From the NCBI RefSeq assembly GCF_018881545.1, contig NZ_JACVQD010000001.1, forward strand, positions 710,039 through 774,038: DNA of 64,000 bases, given 5' to 3'. Source of the DNA: Polynucleobacter alcilacus. Lineage in GTDB: Bacteria; Pseudomonadota; Gammaproteobacteria; Burkholderiales; Burkholderiaceae. The notes under the pieces were generated by a model, which searched no databases, was not told the origin of the DNA, and worked only from the letters and a program-made list of their open reading frames with translations. The translations under genes were made by a program, and so were the position numbers. How positions within the stretch are numbered: position 1 is the stretch's first letter; the number at the start of each line of letters is the position of its first letter. Of the stretch, positions 1 through 9,748 are shown one piece after another.

Positions 1-1038
1 AATGACTCGGCTCGGGGCTTCCCGCATATCGTCGGTATTGGGTTTAAATGCCAAACCCCACAGCGCAAATTTCTTATTCGATAAGTCTGCACCAAAGCGC
101 TTTTCAATCTTTTCTACCAGAATGTACTTTTGTAGCTCATTTACCGCTTCCACAGCATTCAAGATCTTGAGATCTCTGCCGTGCTCCATTGCAGTTTTAG
201 ATAAAGCCGAAACATCCTTCGGAAAGCAAGAGCCACCATAGCCAGTACCTGGATATAAAAAGCCAAAACCAATACGAGAATCTGAACCAATACCTTGACG
301 AACAGCTTCAATATCTGCACCTACCAAATCAGCAAGATTTGCTAGTTCGTTCATAAAGGAGATACGGGTCGCGAGCATTGCATTAGCCGCATATTTTGTG
401 AGCTCCGCACTTTTGACATCCATGTAATAAGTACGCTCATGATGACGATTAAATGGGGCATAGAGTTTGCGCATTTGCTCTTTAGCACGCAGACCCGCTG
501 GCGTACTTTCAGTGCCAATCACAATGCGATCTGGACGCATAAAGTCTTCAACTGCTGCACCCTCCTTTAAGAACTCAGGATTAGAGACCACGGAACATAA
601 GTCAGTTGGTAGATTTCTTTTTTGGAGCTCTTCAGTAATGGCGGCAGATACCCTATCTGCAGTTCCTACCGGTACCGTAGATTTATCGACAATGACTTTA
701 GGGGTAGATGCATGGCGGCCAATATTGCGAGCAGCAGCAACGACATATTGCAAATCAGCTGAACCATCTTCATCTGGTGGAGTACCAACCGCAATAAATT
801 GAATATCGCCATGCGCTACAGAAGCAGCAATATCAGTAGAGAATTGCAAACGACCAGCGGCACGATTGCGCTCGATCATTTCTTTTAAGCCTGGTTCGTA
901 AATAGGAACGCCACCAGAATTGAGGATCTCAATTTTTTTAGGATCCAGGTCTAAACAAAAAACATGATTACCCTGCTCTGCAAGACATGCCCCAGTAACT
1001 AAACCTACATAACCGCTACCAATAATAGTGACTTTCAA
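1..1038 (-). CDS. ugd: UDP-glucose 6-dehydrogenase, C-terminus cut by window edge
   Basis: The enzyme oxidises UDP-glucose to UDP-glucuronate with two NAD+, feeding cell-surface polysaccharide synthesis in the cytoplasm. The N-terminus reads [20 protein letters not shown], a Rossmann fold with GxGYVG. Further in are YEPGL and the STVPVGT segment typical of the UDP-glucose/GDP-mannose dehydrogenase family. The start is a TTG at 1036-1038 preceded by GGAGA at a good distance; no ATG start fits. About 346 residues are visible of the usual roughly 450, so the C-terminal UDP-binding domain lies outside the window. It follows lapB by 67 bases on the same strand. Confidence 0.93.
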   Translation of the reverse strand, partial: MKVTIIGSGYVGLVTGACLAEQGNHVFCLDLDPKKIEILNSGGVPIYEPGLKEMIERNRAAGRLQFSTDIAASVAHGDIQFIAVGTPPDEDGSADLQYVVAAARNIGRHASTPKVIVDKSTVPVGTADRVSAAITEELQKRNLPTDLCSVVSNPEFLKEGAAVEDFMRPDRIVIGTESTPAGLRAKEQMRKLYAPFNRHHERTYYMDVKSAELTKYAANAMLATRISFMNELANLADLVGADIEAVRQGIGSDSRIGFGFLYPGTGYGGSCFPKDVSALSKTAMEHGRDLKILNAVEAVNELQKYILVEKIEKRFGADLSNKKFALWGLAFKPNTDDMREAPSRVI

Positions 1039-1105
1039 TTTATCTCCAAACTATATTTCTGTCTAAACCATCATTACACGATAGCTTGATGACGATTTAA
1101 TTAAT

Positions 1106-2317
1106 TTACATTGAGGGACCGCTAGGTGCCACTCCCTCACTTCTTCTGGGAGAGTATGCCTCCCAATTATTACATCCAGGACACTGCCAATAAAACCGAC
1201 GAGCACGGAAGCCACAATTGCCACAAGTATATCGAGCTAAACTGGTAGTTCGTTGGCGCAAGAGCAGCAAAATAGATTGCAACTCCGAAAGTCTTTCTGG
1301 GTTAGCGCTACCCTCTTCCAAAGCCAGTCGTGTTTCTGCCAATTTAGATAAAGCACTTAAGCTAGGGGAGTGTTGCATCACATCAGCCAACATGATATTA
1401 GCGGCCTGTGGGCCCCGAATTTTCATGACCTGTTTATGAACGATGTCGAGTAATTCGCCAGATGCCTGGGTTGTCAATAAAGCGTACAGGCGATCTAATC
1501 CCTCATCTGATTTATTCACTGCGGCATGAGCTAGCATCCAGCGATCGGCCAAAAGATGCATATACGCTGGATGAGATACGGCAATCAAAGACCAGGCTTC
1601 AATTGCTTGAGCTGGGCGATCCATTGCCATCAAATAGTCACCCTGCAAAATTAAAGCGCGGGCGTGATTGGGAACTGCTTGTAAGGCGCGTTGAATCGAT
1701 TGCTCTGCTTCAATTAAATCCTTGCGACGCAAAGCCTCTTGAGCAAGCTCACAATGAAATTGGGCAATCTCAGTATGGTGGGGCTTGCCTTGTAAGCTCT
1801 CGAGCTCACGGGCGGCAATAATGGCTTTTTTCCAGTCACGCTCGACTTGATACATCTCCAACAGACTTTCTTTGGCAGGAACTGCATACTTACCTTCACC
1901 TACGCGATTCAAAGAAGCTTCGGCACGATCCAATAATCCCGCACGCAAAAAGTCGCGGCCCAGTTCATAAGCGGCGTGATCACGATCGCGTGGCTTTAAA
2001 TCATCACGATTCGCTAAATGCTGATGCACCCGAATAGCCCGCTCGGTTTCACCGCGCCGACGGAATAAGTTACCTAATGAAAAATGAAGTTCGATCGTTT
2101 CTGGATCTAGTTGCGCAATTTTGACTAGTGTCTCAATGGCTTGATCTGGCTGCTCGTTTAATAAGAGGCTTAAACCTTTGAATGTTGACCGCTGTTGCTG
2201 CATGCGCTCACGTTCATCCATCCGGTTTTCAAGGCGCAAATCCCAACGGGATGCCAACCACCCAATGCCAAACATAACGGGGATCAGCAAAAGCCAAGAT
2301 GTCGATATCTGAATCAT
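1106..2317 (-). CDS. lapB: Lipopolysaccharide assembly protein B (TPR protein)
   Basis: LapB (YciM) is an inner-membrane TPR protein that, in E. coli, controls LPS synthesis by steering LpxC to FtsH proteolysis. The sequence shows an N-terminal membrane anchor (about residues 4-21), a series of TPR repeats (about 45-330) and a C-terminal rubredoxin-like zinc/iron knuckle with Cys at 365, 368, 379 and 382. The length of 403 residues is close to the family's usual 390. It lies downstream of ihfB as in other Betaproteobacteria, but the small membrane protein gene lapA that often precedes it is absent: only 60 bases separate ihfB and lapB, and they hold a terminator-like hairpin. Confidence 0.92.
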   Translation of the reverse strand: MIQISTSWLLLIPVMFGIGWLASRWDLRLENRMDERERMQQQRSTFKGLSLLLNEQPDQAIETLVKIAQLDPETIELHFSLGNLFRRRGETERAIRVHQHLANRDDLKPRDRDHAAYELGRDFLRAGLLDRAEASLNRVGEGKYAVPAKESLLEMYQVERDWKKAIIAARELESLQGKPHHTEIAQFHCELAQEALRRKDLIEAEQSIQRALQAVPNHARALILQGDYLMAMDRPAQAIEAWSLIAVSHPAYMHLLADRWMLAHAAVNKSDEGLDRLYALLTTQASGELLDIVHKQVMKIRGPQAANIMLADVMQHSPSLSALSKLAETRLALEEGSANPERLSELQSILLLLRQRTTSLARYTCGNCGFRARRFYWQCPGCNNWEAYSPRRSEGVAPSGPSM

Positions 2318-2335
2318 CGCTTACAGAGTCTAAAT

Positions 2336-2358
2336 AAAAAAATGGCCCGAATGGACCA
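2336..2358 (-). terminator. Rho-independent terminator after ihfB
   Basis: On the minus strand a 6-bp stem (TGGTCC with GGGCCA, one T-G wobble, loop ATTC) is followed by seven T residues. It lies between the ihfB stop and the lapB start, so lapB is reached by read-through or its own promoter. Confidence 0.65.
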
Positions 2359-2377
2359 CTGAGGATGAGCCTGAATA

Positions 2378-2722
2378 CTAGGCACCAGAACCCTCTTTGG
2401 GTCCCACCTGCTTCAATGGCTTGTAATCTACGCGCTCACGCAATTCTTTACCGGGTTTAAAGTGTGGCACCCGTTTTTCTGGAATCAAAACCTTATCACC
2501 TGACTTTGGATTACGTCCGGTACGCGCAGGACGATGATGAAGTACAAAACTTCCTACGCCACGCAACTCGATACGCTTACCCTCGGCTAATGCCTGAGTC
2601 ATGGTGTCCAGCAAAGTTTTTACCGCCAACTCCACGTCCCTTGGTAAAAGCTGCGGAAACTGTTCCGCGAGGCTCTCCACTAGTTCGGAGCGGGTGATTG
2701 CTTGTTGCTCTTGATCTGTCAT
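2378..2722 (-). CDS. ihfB: Integration host factor subunit beta
   Basis: This is a DNA-bending nucleoid protein that works as a heterodimer with IhfA in transcription, recombination and replication. The 114 residues match the HU/IHF fold: an N-terminal helical part with the [13 protein letters not shown] segment and the beta-arm region with [10 protein letters not shown] and [10 protein letters not shown], the DNA-contacting signature. A short C-terminal extension of about 15 residues goes beyond the E. coli protein (94 residues), common in Betaproteobacteria. It sits directly after rpsA, the same order as in E. coli, separated by a hairpin followed by T residues. No clear Shine-Dalgarno sequence precedes the ATG. 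Confidence 0.95.
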   Translation of the reverse strand: MTDQEQQAITRSELVESLAEQFPQLLPRDVELAVKTLLDTMTQALAEGKRIELRGVGSFVLHHRPARTGRNPKSGDKVLIPEKRVPHFKPGKELRERVDYKPLKQVGPKEGSGA

Positions 2723-2731
2723 GATCTATCA

Positions 2732-2765
2732 ATAAAAACCGCCGCTCTCCAGATGGAAAGCGGCG
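2732..2765 (-). terminator. Terminator or attenuator between rpsA and ihfB
   Basis: The minus strand carries a strong stem (CGCCGCT with AGCGGCG, extended past one mismatch by TCC/GGA pairing, loop ATCT) and then GTTTTTATT. It begins 8 bases after the rpsA stop and ends just before ihfB. This would reduce ihfB transcription relative to rpsA, if it acts as a terminator. Confidence 0.7.
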
Positions 2766-2773
2766 ATATTGAT

Positions 2774-4447
2774 TTAGCCTTGATTGTCCATTTTTGCTTT
2801 TAACAAAGCGCCTAAATTGGTAGTGCCAGACTGCGCATCACCTTGGAGCTTGCTCATTGCATCTTGTTGATCAGAACTATCCTTTGCTTTAATTGAAAGA
2901 TTGATGGCACGTGACTTACGATCGATATTAATGATCATTGCAGTAACGCTATCGCCTTCTTTTAATACATTACGTGCATCTTCAACCCGATCAGTTGAGA
3001 TTTCAGAAGCGCGCAAGTAAGCTTCAACTTCATCAGCCAAGTGAATCGTTGCACCTTTAGCATCAACACTCTTCACAGTACCGGTTACAAGGCTACCCTT
3101 GTCGCTTACGGATGTGTAATTATTGAATGGGTCACCAGACAATTGCTTGATACCAAGAGAGATACGCTCTTTCTCAACGTCAATTGCCAAAACGGTAGCT
3201 TCAACCTCATCACCTTTTTTGTATTTCTTAACAGCTTCTTCACCTGGTTCATTCCAAGAGATATCAGAGAGATGAACTAAGCCGTCGATGCCACCAGGCA
3301 AACCAATGAACACACCAAAGTCGGTAATCGACTTGATTGCGCCAGAAAGTGTGTCGCCTTTTTGTTGTGAACGTGAAAATTCTTCCCATGGATTTGCTTT
3401 GCACTGCTTGATGCCCAAGCTAATACGGCGCTTGTCTTCATCAATATCCAGAACCATGACTTCAACTTCAGTTCCCAATGCAGTCGCTTTACTTGGAGCA
3501 ACGTTCTTGTTAGTCCAATCCATTTCGGAAACGTGAACCAAACCTTCGATACCCGACTCAATTTCAACGAAAGCGCCGTAGTCAGTCAAGTTGGTTACCT
3601 TACCGAATAAACGGGTGTTTGGTGGGTAACGACGTGCGATACCAACCCATGGATCATCACCAAGCTGTTTCACGCCAAGTGAAACACGGTTCTTCTCTTG
3701 ATCAAACTTCAAAATCTTCGCGGTAACTTCTTGGCCAACAGTCAACATCTCGCTTGGGTGACGTACACGACGCCACGCCAAATCGGTAATGTGCAAGAGA
3801 CCATCGATACCACCGAGGTCAACGAACGCGCCGTAATCAGTGATGTTCTTAACCAGGCCAGTAACAACTGCACCTTCTTTGAGGTTAGACATCAACTTCG
3901 CACGCTCTTCACCTTGGCTAGCTTCAACTACCGCACGACGTGACAACACGACGTTGTTACGCTTACGGTCAAGCTTGATAACCTTGAACTCCATAGTCTT
4001 ACCTTCGTAAGGACTAGTGTCTTTAATAGGACGGGTATCAACGAGTGATCCAGGCAAGAATGCGCGGATCCCGTTCACCATCACAGTCAAGCCACCTTTA
4101 ACCTTACCAGTAACAGTACCGGTAACGATCTCAGCTTGCTCGAGTGCTTTTTCCAGGTTCATCCATGATGCCAAGCGTTTCGCTTTATCACGGGAGAGGA
4201 TGGTGTCACCATAGCCGTTCTCAAGAGCATCAATAGCAACAGAAACGAAATCGCCAGGCGCTACTTCAATCTCGCCAGCGTCGTTATGGAATTCTTCAAC
4301 AGGAATAAACGCTTCAGACTTTAAGCCGGCGTTAACAACGACGAAGTTATGGTCGATGCGAAGAACTTCAGCCGAAATAACTTGGCCGGTCTTCATATTC
4401 GAGCGGGTTAATGATTCTTCAAATAATTCTGCAAATGATTCAGACAT
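2774..4447 (-). CDS. rpsA: 30S ribosomal protein S1
   Basis: S1 binds mRNA and helps dock it on the 30S subunit. The 557 residues match the proteobacterial form with six S1/OB-fold repeats, visible as recurring DYGAFV/DFGVFI...GLVHxSD blocks from about residue 15 to 525. The first two repeats are the degenerate ribosome-binding type. The start [12 protein letters not shown] is the usual one. The sequence just before the ATG lacks a Shine-Dalgarno motif, a known property of E. coli rpsA, which S1 represses autogenously. Upstream is cmk, as in many proteobacteria. Confidence 0.97.
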   Translation of the reverse strand: MSESFAELFEESLTRSNMKTGQVISAEVLRIDHNFVVVNAGLKSEAFIPVEEFHNDAGEIEVAPGDFVSVAIDALENGYGDTILSRDKAKRLASWMNLEKALEQAEIVTGTVTGKVKGGLTVMVNGIRAFLPGSLVDTRPIKDTSPYEGKTMEFKVIKLDRKRNNVVLSRRAVVEASQGEERAKLMSNLKEGAVVTGLVKNITDYGAFVDLGGIDGLLHITDLAWRRVRHPSEMLTVGQEVTAKILKFDQEKNRVSLGVKQLGDDPWVGIARRYPPNTRLFGKVTNLTDYGAFVEIESGIEGLVHVSEMDWTNKNVAPSKATALGTEVEVMVLDIDEDKRRISLGIKQCKANPWEEFSRSQQKGDTLSGAIKSITDFGVFIGLPGGIDGLVHLSDISWNEPGEEAVKKYKKGDEVEATVLAIDVEKERISLGIKQLSGDPFNNYTSVSDKGSLVTGTVKSVDAKGATIHLADEVEAYLRASEISTDRVEDARNVLKEGDSVTAMIINIDRKSRAINLSIKAKDSSDQQDAMSKLQGDAQSGTTNLGALLKAKMDNQG

Positions 4448-4590
4448 GTGTATTCACTTTGTGCCGCCAGAAGGCCCGACGGGTTAGGTTAAAAAAGCCT
4501 TAAAGAAACACGCTAATGAAATGATCGCGTTGTGGAGTTTCTTAAGACGCCAAAAGTACTTCTACTACTAACTACTTACTACTTACAAAA
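4448..4590 (-). promoter_or_regulatory. rpsA leader region
   Basis: This 143-base gap between cmk and rpsA probably holds the rpsA 5' leader. It has no SD-like purine run before the rpsA ATG (the upstream bases read AAAGTGAATACAC) and contains GC-rich, self-complementary stretches such as CCCGTCGGG. By analogy with E. coli this could be the site of S1 autoregulation. Near the cmk end there is a low-complexity stretch rich in TACTAC/TACTTAC units (about 4556-4588). Confidence 0.45.
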
Positions 4591-5253
4591 CTAAAGAATC
4601 TCAGATTGATACCAATCTAAAACTGTTTTTACTGCTTGATCTATCGATAAATCTGATGTTTCAAGCACTTTTGCACCATCTGCAATTAAGAGGGGCGCGG
4701 TACCTCGACTACTGTCTCTGACATCTCGCTCCTGCAAATCTTGCAATAAGTCAGAAAGTTTAGCAGAAATTCCCTTAGCTATCAATTGCTTATAGCGACG
4801 TTCTGCTCTGGCAGCAGCGGTTGCGGTCAAAAAAACCTTCAAAACTGCGTCTGGAAAGATGATGCTGGCCATATCTCGACCATCAGCAACCAGACCCGGA
4901 GATTGGCAAAAACTGCGTTGTAGGCATACTAAAGCGGATCGAAGCTCGGGATGCACTGCCAAGGTAGAGGCCCTCAGGCCAATGTTTTCAGTGCGGATCG
5001 CCTCTGTGACATCCTCTCCATCCAGTAAAACCTGACTATTTTTGAATGAAATCAGTAATTTAGGAACTAAAAGACCCAATTCATGGCCATTTTTGACATC
5101 AATTCCACGTTTCTCACTAGCCAGAGCCACTAAACGATAGAGTGCCCCACTATCCAAGTAATGAAAACCTAATTTTTCTGCCACTAAAGATGCAACCGTA
5201 CCTTTGCCTGAGGCAGTTGGACCATCAATGGCAATGACGGGAAATGGACTCAT
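4591..5253 (-). CDS. cmk: (d)CMP kinase
   Basis: Cytidylate kinase phosphorylates CMP and dCMP with ATP in the pyrimidine nucleotide pool. The P-loop GPTASGKGT is at about residues 12-20, followed by the LDSGALYR substrate segment. The [13 protein letters not shown] block and the arginine-rich ERRYKQ lid segment are also family marks. The length of 220 residues is typical. It follows aroA by 15 bases on the same strand, the conserved aroA-cmk-rpsA order, so it is probably co-transcribed with the aromatic genes. Confidence 0.95.
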   Translation of the reverse strand: MSPFPVIAIDGPTASGKGTVASLVAEKLGFHYLDSGALYRLVALASEKRGIDVKNGHELGLLVPKLLISFKNSQVLLDGEDVTEAIRTENIGLRASTLAVHPELRSALVCLQRSFCQSPGLVADGRDMASIIFPDAVLKVFLTATAAARAERRYKQLIAKGISAKLSDLLQDLQERDVRDSSRGTAPLLIADGAKVLETSDLSIDQAVKTVLDWYQSEIL

Positions 5254-5268
5254 GAAGTGGATTGTGAG

Positions 5269-6597
5269 TTAACTGACTACTTTCGCAAATTCAGCGAAGT
5301 AAGTTGGAAAAGTTTTGGCTACGCAATGCGGTTCGTTAATTTTTAAAGCATGTGGACCAAAAGCCGCCAGAGAGAAACACATTGCCATGCGATGGTCATC
5401 GTAAGTATCAATACCATCGCTTGGTGATTTCCAATCCCCTTGTGCTGGCGCATTCACCACAATGTAGTCGGCACCCTCTTCAACGGTCGCGCCAACTTTT
5501 CTTAATTCACTTGCCATGGCAGCAATACGATCGGTTTCTTTAACGCGCCAGCTCGCAATATTGTTCAAACGAGTAGGGCCTTCTGCAAATAATGCAGCAA
5601 CTGCAAGTGTCATCGCTGCATCTGGTATCTCAGTGCAATCGATCGTAATGCCATTTAATCTTCCGCTCGCATTTTTGACACCAGCTACTTCAATCCAATC
5701 CTCACCCGCAGTAATGTTGGCTCCCATCAAGGCAAGTGCATCAGCGAATGCTACATCGCCTTGAATGCTGTCACTACCAACACCCAGCACGCGCACAGGG
5801 CCGCCACCGATAGCACCTAAAGCCAAGAAATAAGAGGCAGAAGATGCATCTCCTTCAACAGATAGCTGGCCAGGACTCTTGTAAACGGCACCTACTGTTT
5901 TTGCGGGAATCACAAATGATTGTGAATCTGGACAAGTCACATTAATACCAAAGCGCGCCATGAGTTTTAGGGTGATATCAATGTACGGACGTGAAATCAG
6001 TTCACCAAGTACTTCAATTCGAACAGGTTCGCTTGCCACTAAAGGTAAAGCCATGAGTAGTGCGGTTAAAAATTGGCTAGATACATCACCACGTACCTTA
6101 ACAACATCTTTAATTTGAATATCCGCCGCTGAGATCTTAATGGGGGGATAACCATCTTGCAATTCGTAATCAATCTTGGCACCTACTTGACGCAAGCCAT
6201 CTACTAAATCTCGTATGGGTCTTTCATGCATGCGTGGCACACCTGATAAACGATAGTTGCCACCTTGCATGGCGAGCGCTGCAGTTAAAGGGCGTATAGC
6301 AGTGCCAGCATTACCCATCAACAAATCTGCTTCACGCACTGGAAATTGGCCGCCGCAACCTTCGACTGTGCAAATATGGTTTGCCTGATCAGTGACTGAT
6401 AAGCCCAATTGACGCAGGGCATTACGCATGATCTGAGTGTCATCAGCATCTAATAAGTTCTTGAGTATCGTAGTGCCAGAAGCAAGTGCTGCCAGTAACA
6501 GCGCGCGATTAGAAATACTTTTAGATCCCGGTAAAACAATCGAGCCCTGGGCTCGCTTGAATGGTCCAATCGTAATATCTGGCAAACCACTCATCAA
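5269..6597 (-). CDS. aroA: 3-phosphoshikimate 1-carboxyvinyltransferase (EPSP synthase)
   Basis: The enzyme joins shikimate 3-phosphate and PEP to give EPSP, the sixth step of the shikimate pathway. The N-terminal [17 protein letters not shown] block holds the PEP/S3P-binding lysine and arginine. The [16 protein letters not shown] block (about residues 93-108) carries the conserved G-N-A-G-T-A-x-R-P motif, with an alanine after the glycine as in the glyphosate-sensitive class I type. The [13 protein letters not shown] block is near the C-terminus. The length is 442 residues. The start overlaps the tyrA stop by 4 bases, indicating translational coupling. Confidence 0.96.
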   Translation of the reverse strand: MMSGLPDITIGPFKRAQGSIVLPGSKSISNRALLLAALASGTTILKNLLDADDTQIMRNALRQLGLSVTDQANHICTVEGCGGQFPVREADLLMGNAGTAIRPLTAALAMQGGNYRLSGVPRMHERPIRDLVDGLRQVGAKIDYELQDGYPPIKISAADIQIKDVVKVRGDVSSQFLTALLMALPLVASEPVRIEVLGELISRPYIDITLKLMARFGINVTCPDSQSFVIPAKTVGAVYKSPGQLSVEGDASSASYFLALGAIGGGPVRVLGVGSDSIQGDVAFADALALMGANITAGEDWIEVAGVKNASGRLNGITIDCTEIPDAAMTLAVAALFAEGPTRLNNIASWRVKETDRIAAMASELRKVGATVEEGADYIVVNAPAQGDWKSPSDGIDTYDDHRMAMCFSLAAFGPHALKINEPHCVAKTFPTYFAEFAKVVS

Positions 6598-7475
6598 ATC
6601 ACATCCAAATCTTGACGCGCTTTAGATGCCTTATTGAATAATTTCTCTAAACCGGCGCCATCGTTTTCTGCAATCAATTTACGCATGTGATTAACGATTA
6701 ATAAATACCGGTCTAACTCTTTGAGAATGGCAGTGTGATTTCCCAAGCAAATATCACGCCACATCTCTGGACTAGATGCAGCAATACGGGTGAAGTCTTT
6801 AAAGCCAGCCCCCACATGATCTAATTTTTGATCAGCATCTTCTGAATTCACGACACTTGCCATCAATGCATAAGAAAGCAGATGGGGTAGATGGGATACA
6901 GCAGCATAAATCGCATCGTGTTGCACACTACCAATCTTTTTCACGGTTGAACCGACTGACTCCCAAAAGCCTATGATCAAGGCCGTATCTTCAGGAGAAT
7001 TTTCTTGTAAAGGACAAACGATCGTTTGTTTTCCTTGAAATAAATCTGCCTTTGCAGCACTGGCTCCATGTTGAGCACCACCCGCAATTGGATGCGCGGG
7101 CACAAACTGACATGCCTTTTTACCTAAGACTTCTTTGGCAGCCAAGATGACATCACCTTTGGTACTACCCGCATCGGTGATCATTGTTTTGGGTTCAAGA
7201 TATGGCTCTATCACTTCAAAGGCAGTGCGCATTTGAGCTACAGGCGTGCACAGTACGATCACATCAGACTGCTTAGCAGCCTCAACTAAATCCACCACGC
7301 CATCAATCGCACCGATCTTTTGCGCTAACTCTAGATTTTCTTTGCTGCGACCGACACCTAAGACTTTAGTTACCACGCCCGCCTGCTTGAGCGCTAAACC
7401 TAAAGATGCACCAATCAGGCCAACACCAACGATAGTGACAGTGCCATAATTGCTTGCAGGATTAATGATGGTCAT
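6594..7475 (-). CDS. tyrA: Prephenate dehydrogenase
   Basis: The enzyme converts prephenate to 4-hydroxyphenylpyruvate, the tyrosine branch (or arogenate to tyrosine in some homologues). The N-terminus has the NAD(P)-binding [10 protein letters not shown] motif at about residues 17-26. The DAGSTKGDV and [10 protein letters not shown] blocks are the catalytic-region signatures (HPIAG). The 293 residues are a monofunctional TyrA without chorismate mutase or ACT domains. It overlaps aroA by 4 bases and lies 57 bases after hisC, with a 12-bp tandem repeat in the gap. Confidence 0.94.
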   Translation of the reverse strand: MTIINPASNYGTVTIVGVGLIGASLGLALKQAGVVTKVLGVGRSKENLELAQKIGAIDGVVDLVEAAKQSDVIVLCTPVAQMRTAFEVIEPYLEPKTMITDAGSTKGDVILAAKEVLGKKACQFVPAHPIAGGAQHGASAAKADLFQGKQTIVCPLQENSPEDTALIIGFWESVGSTVKKIGSVQHDAIYAAVSHLPHLLSYALMASVVNSEDADQKLDHVGAGFKDFTRIAASSPEMWRDICLGNHTAILKELDRYLLIVNHMRKLIAENDGAGLEKLFNKASKARQDLDVI

Positions 7476-7488
7476 AAGTAATTTTGCT

Positions 7489-7536
7489 GTTTATTTCGTT
7501 ATTTATTTCGTTGTTTATTTCGACGTTTATTTTTAT
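7489..7536. repeat. Four tandem 12-bp units between tyrA and hisC
   Basis: Read on the plus strand, units start with gtttatttcgtt at 7489, atttatttcgtt at 7501, gtttatttcgac at 7513 and gtttatttttat at 7525. The fourth, degenerate unit covers the hisC stop codon. Unit number may vary between strains. Confidence 0.85.
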
Positions 7537-8657
7537 TGTTGAACCAAGATTTCTTTTAAAGCAGCAATGAACGCAGCATTTTCTTCTGGCAAACCAATAG
7601 AAATGCGCAGCCACTGCGGCAACCCATAATTGCCAACTGGACGAACAATAATGCCGCGCTTGAGCAACTCGAGATTAATCCGCACACCCGCTTGATCATC
7701 ATCGCCCACTTTGACTAAGACAAAGTTTCCAGCAGATGGTAAATACTGCAGCCCAAATTGTTCAAATGCTTTAGTCAGCTGTTCGTATCCAGCACGATTG
7801 AGATCAAAACCTTGCTGCAAAAATACTTTGTCTTGAAACGCCGCAATAGCTGCAGCTTGAGCCAAGCTATTGACATTGAAGGGCTGACGAATGCGATTCA
7901 GTAAATCGGTTAGGTGGGGTTGAGCAACGCCATACCCAATCCGCAGTCCAGCCAGGCCATAGGCTTTAGAGAAGCTGCGCGACAGGATCATATTCGGAAA
8001 GCGCTTAACCCAAGCAATCGCGTCATAACGCTGTGCAGGGGTGAGGTATTCGTTATAGGCTTCATCCAGCACGACCACCACATGGGGTGGGATTGCTATT
8101 AAGAAATCTTCAATCTCTTTTGCACTCAAATAACTACCGGTTGGGTTATTCGGATTGGCTACGAAAACCAATTTGGCTTTATCGCCAGCGGCTTTAACTG
8201 CAACCAACATTGCAGGCAAGTCATGGCCATAAGCAGCAGTTGCAGATACTTCTACCGCTTTAGCACCAACAGCTTGAGTAGCAAGTGGATAGACAGCAAA
8301 AGCATGTTTAGAGAAGATCACTTCATCGCCTGCTTGTGCCACGGCGCGGGCTGCCAACTCTAAGATGTCATTACTGCCGTTACCCAAAGTAATCCAGTCG
8401 CTTGGTACACCCAAAGAGGTAGACAAGACATTCTTTAATTCAAAGCCATTGGAATCTGGATAGCGACCTAGATCACTCGCCGCTTTAAGCATGGCCTCTT
8501 GTGCGGACTTCGGCATTCCAAGGGGGTTCTCATTGGAAGCCAGCTTCACAATTTTGCTTTCATCCAAGCCATACTCGCGCGCTACCTCACTAATGGGACG
8601 ACCCCCAACATAAGGTGCAATGGCATGAATGTGTTTTAAACCAATCTTAGAAGTCAT
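7533..8657 (-). CDS. hisC: Histidinol-phosphate aminotransferase
   Basis: This is a PLP-dependent class II aminotransferase. Its position between pheA and tyrA suggests that it may also act on aromatic keto acids, as HisC2-type enzymes do. Visible marks are KLASNENPLG near residue 40, the NPNNPTG substrate/PLP loop at about residues 168-174, LDEAYNEY with the PLP-ring aspartate, and SFSKAYGLAGLRIGY with the PLP lysine at about residue 232. The length of 374 residues is normal. pheA ends 11 bases upstream. Confidence 0.92.
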   Translation of the reverse strand: MTSKIGLKHIHAIAPYVGGRPISEVAREYGLDESKIVKLASNENPLGMPKSAQEAMLKAASDLGRYPDSNGFELKNVLSTSLGVPSDWITLGNGSNDILELAARAVAQAGDEVIFSKHAFAVYPLATQAVGAKAVEVSATAAYGHDLPAMLVAVKAAGDKAKLVFVANPNNPTGSYLSAKEIEDFLIAIPPHVVVVLDEAYNEYLTPAQRYDAIAWVKRFPNMILSRSFSKAYGLAGLRIGYGVAQPHLTDLLNRIRQPFNVNSLAQAAAIAAFQDKVFLQQGFDLNRAGYEQLTKAFEQFGLQYLPSAGNFVLVKVGDDDQAGVRINLELLKRGIIVRPVGNYGLPQWLRISIGLPEENAAFIAALKEILVQQ

Positions 8658-8668
8658 TCCGAGTCTTA

Positions 8669-9748
8669 CTAGGCTGAATGAGGATAAGAACCCAGGTTCT
8701 TATAGAAAGCTGCAGTTTCTTTAAGCTCTTCTAAAGCCTGCACTACCTTAGGATCATCTGCATGACCAGCAATATCAATATAGAAGTGATACTCCCAAGT
8801 GCCCTTACGTGCAGGACGAGATTCGAAACGATTCATGGATACACCATGTTTTGCTAAAGGTGCAAGCAAGCGATGTACCGCACCAGGCTGATTGTCAACC
8901 GACAAGACTAAGGAGGTTTGATCTTTACCAGTTGACTGACATTCATAGTTGCCAACGATCACAAAACGCGTACGGTTATGAGGGTCATCATGAATCTGTA
9001 CTGCTACGGCTTGCAAGCCATAGGTTTCTTGTGCAGGCTCTCCAGCAATTGCAGCTAAGGTAGGATCACTTGCAGCTAAGCGAGCAGCTTCAGCATTACT
9101 GCTAACCGCTTGACGCTGCAACTGTGGTGTGTGCTCACTTAACCATTGCTGGCACTGCGCTAAAGCTTGGGCATGCGCGCAAACCGTTGTTACGCCTTCT
9201 AGACTACCGCTCTTAGTAAGGAGGTGGTGATGTATCGGCAACACCACTTCACCACTAATGTGCATTGGTGAATCCAATAACAAATCTAAGGTTCGAGAAA
9301 TTGCGCCCTCGCTAGAATTCTCAACCGGCACCACACCAAATTGCGCAGCACCCTTCTCTACCGATTTAAAGACTTCATCAATACTGGTGCAGGCTAAGCC
9401 GGAGATTGAATGTCCAAAAAAAGTTTGTGCTGCTTGCTCAGAAAAAGTGCCTGCTGGGCCGAGATAAGCAATTGTTTGACGAGCTTCTAAAGCTCTACAG
9501 GCAGACATCACCTCGCGCCAGATAGCAGCAATACCATCGGGCAATAAAGGACCCTCATTGATTTCTTGTAAGCGAGCAACAACCTGACGCTCACGCTCAG
9601 GACGAAAGACTGGGGAAGAGAAACCGCCTTTGACATGCCCTACTTCTTGCGCCGCTTTAGCGCGCTGCGTCAGCAAATCTAACATTGCTGCGTCCAATGC
9701 ATCAATTTTTTCTCGCAGGGGGGCTAAGCGCTGTTCTTCAGTACCCAT
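8669..9748 (-). CDS. pheA: Bifunctional chorismate mutase / prephenate dehydratase
   Basis: This P-protein turns chorismate into prephenate and then phenylpyruvate for phenylalanine synthesis. Residues 1-90 are an AroQ-type chorismate mutase domain (LREKIDALDAAMLDLL, FRPERERQV). The prephenate dehydratase domain follows from about residue 93 (AYLGPAGTFSEQA, VPVENSSEGAI). Residues 275-359 are an ACT domain with ESRP, which usually mediates feedback inhibition by phenylalanine. The start shares one base with the serC stop, so the two genes are probably translationally coupled. Confidence 0.96.
   Translation of the reverse strand: MGTEEQRLAPLREKIDALDAAMLDLLTQRAKAAQEVGHVKGGFSSPVFRPERERQVVARLQEINEGPLLPDGIAAIWREVMSACRALEARQTIAYLGPAGTFSEQAAQTFFGHSISGLACTSIDEVFKSVEKGAAQFGVVPVENSSEGAISRTLDLLLDSPMHISGEVVLPIHHHLLTKSGSLEGVTTVCAHAQALAQCQQWLSEHTPQLQRQAVSSNAEAARLAASDPTLAAIAGEPAQETYGLQAVAVQIHDDPHNRTRFVIVGNYECQSTGKDQTSLVLSVDNQPGAVHRLLAPLAKHGVSMNRFESRPARKGTWEYHFYIDIAGHADDPKVVQALEELKETAAFYKNLGSYPHSA

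Noticed and set aside
1462-1821. 119-codon plus-strand frame inside lapB
   Set aside because: It overlaps the strongly supported TPR gene on the other strand and its translation shows no family features.
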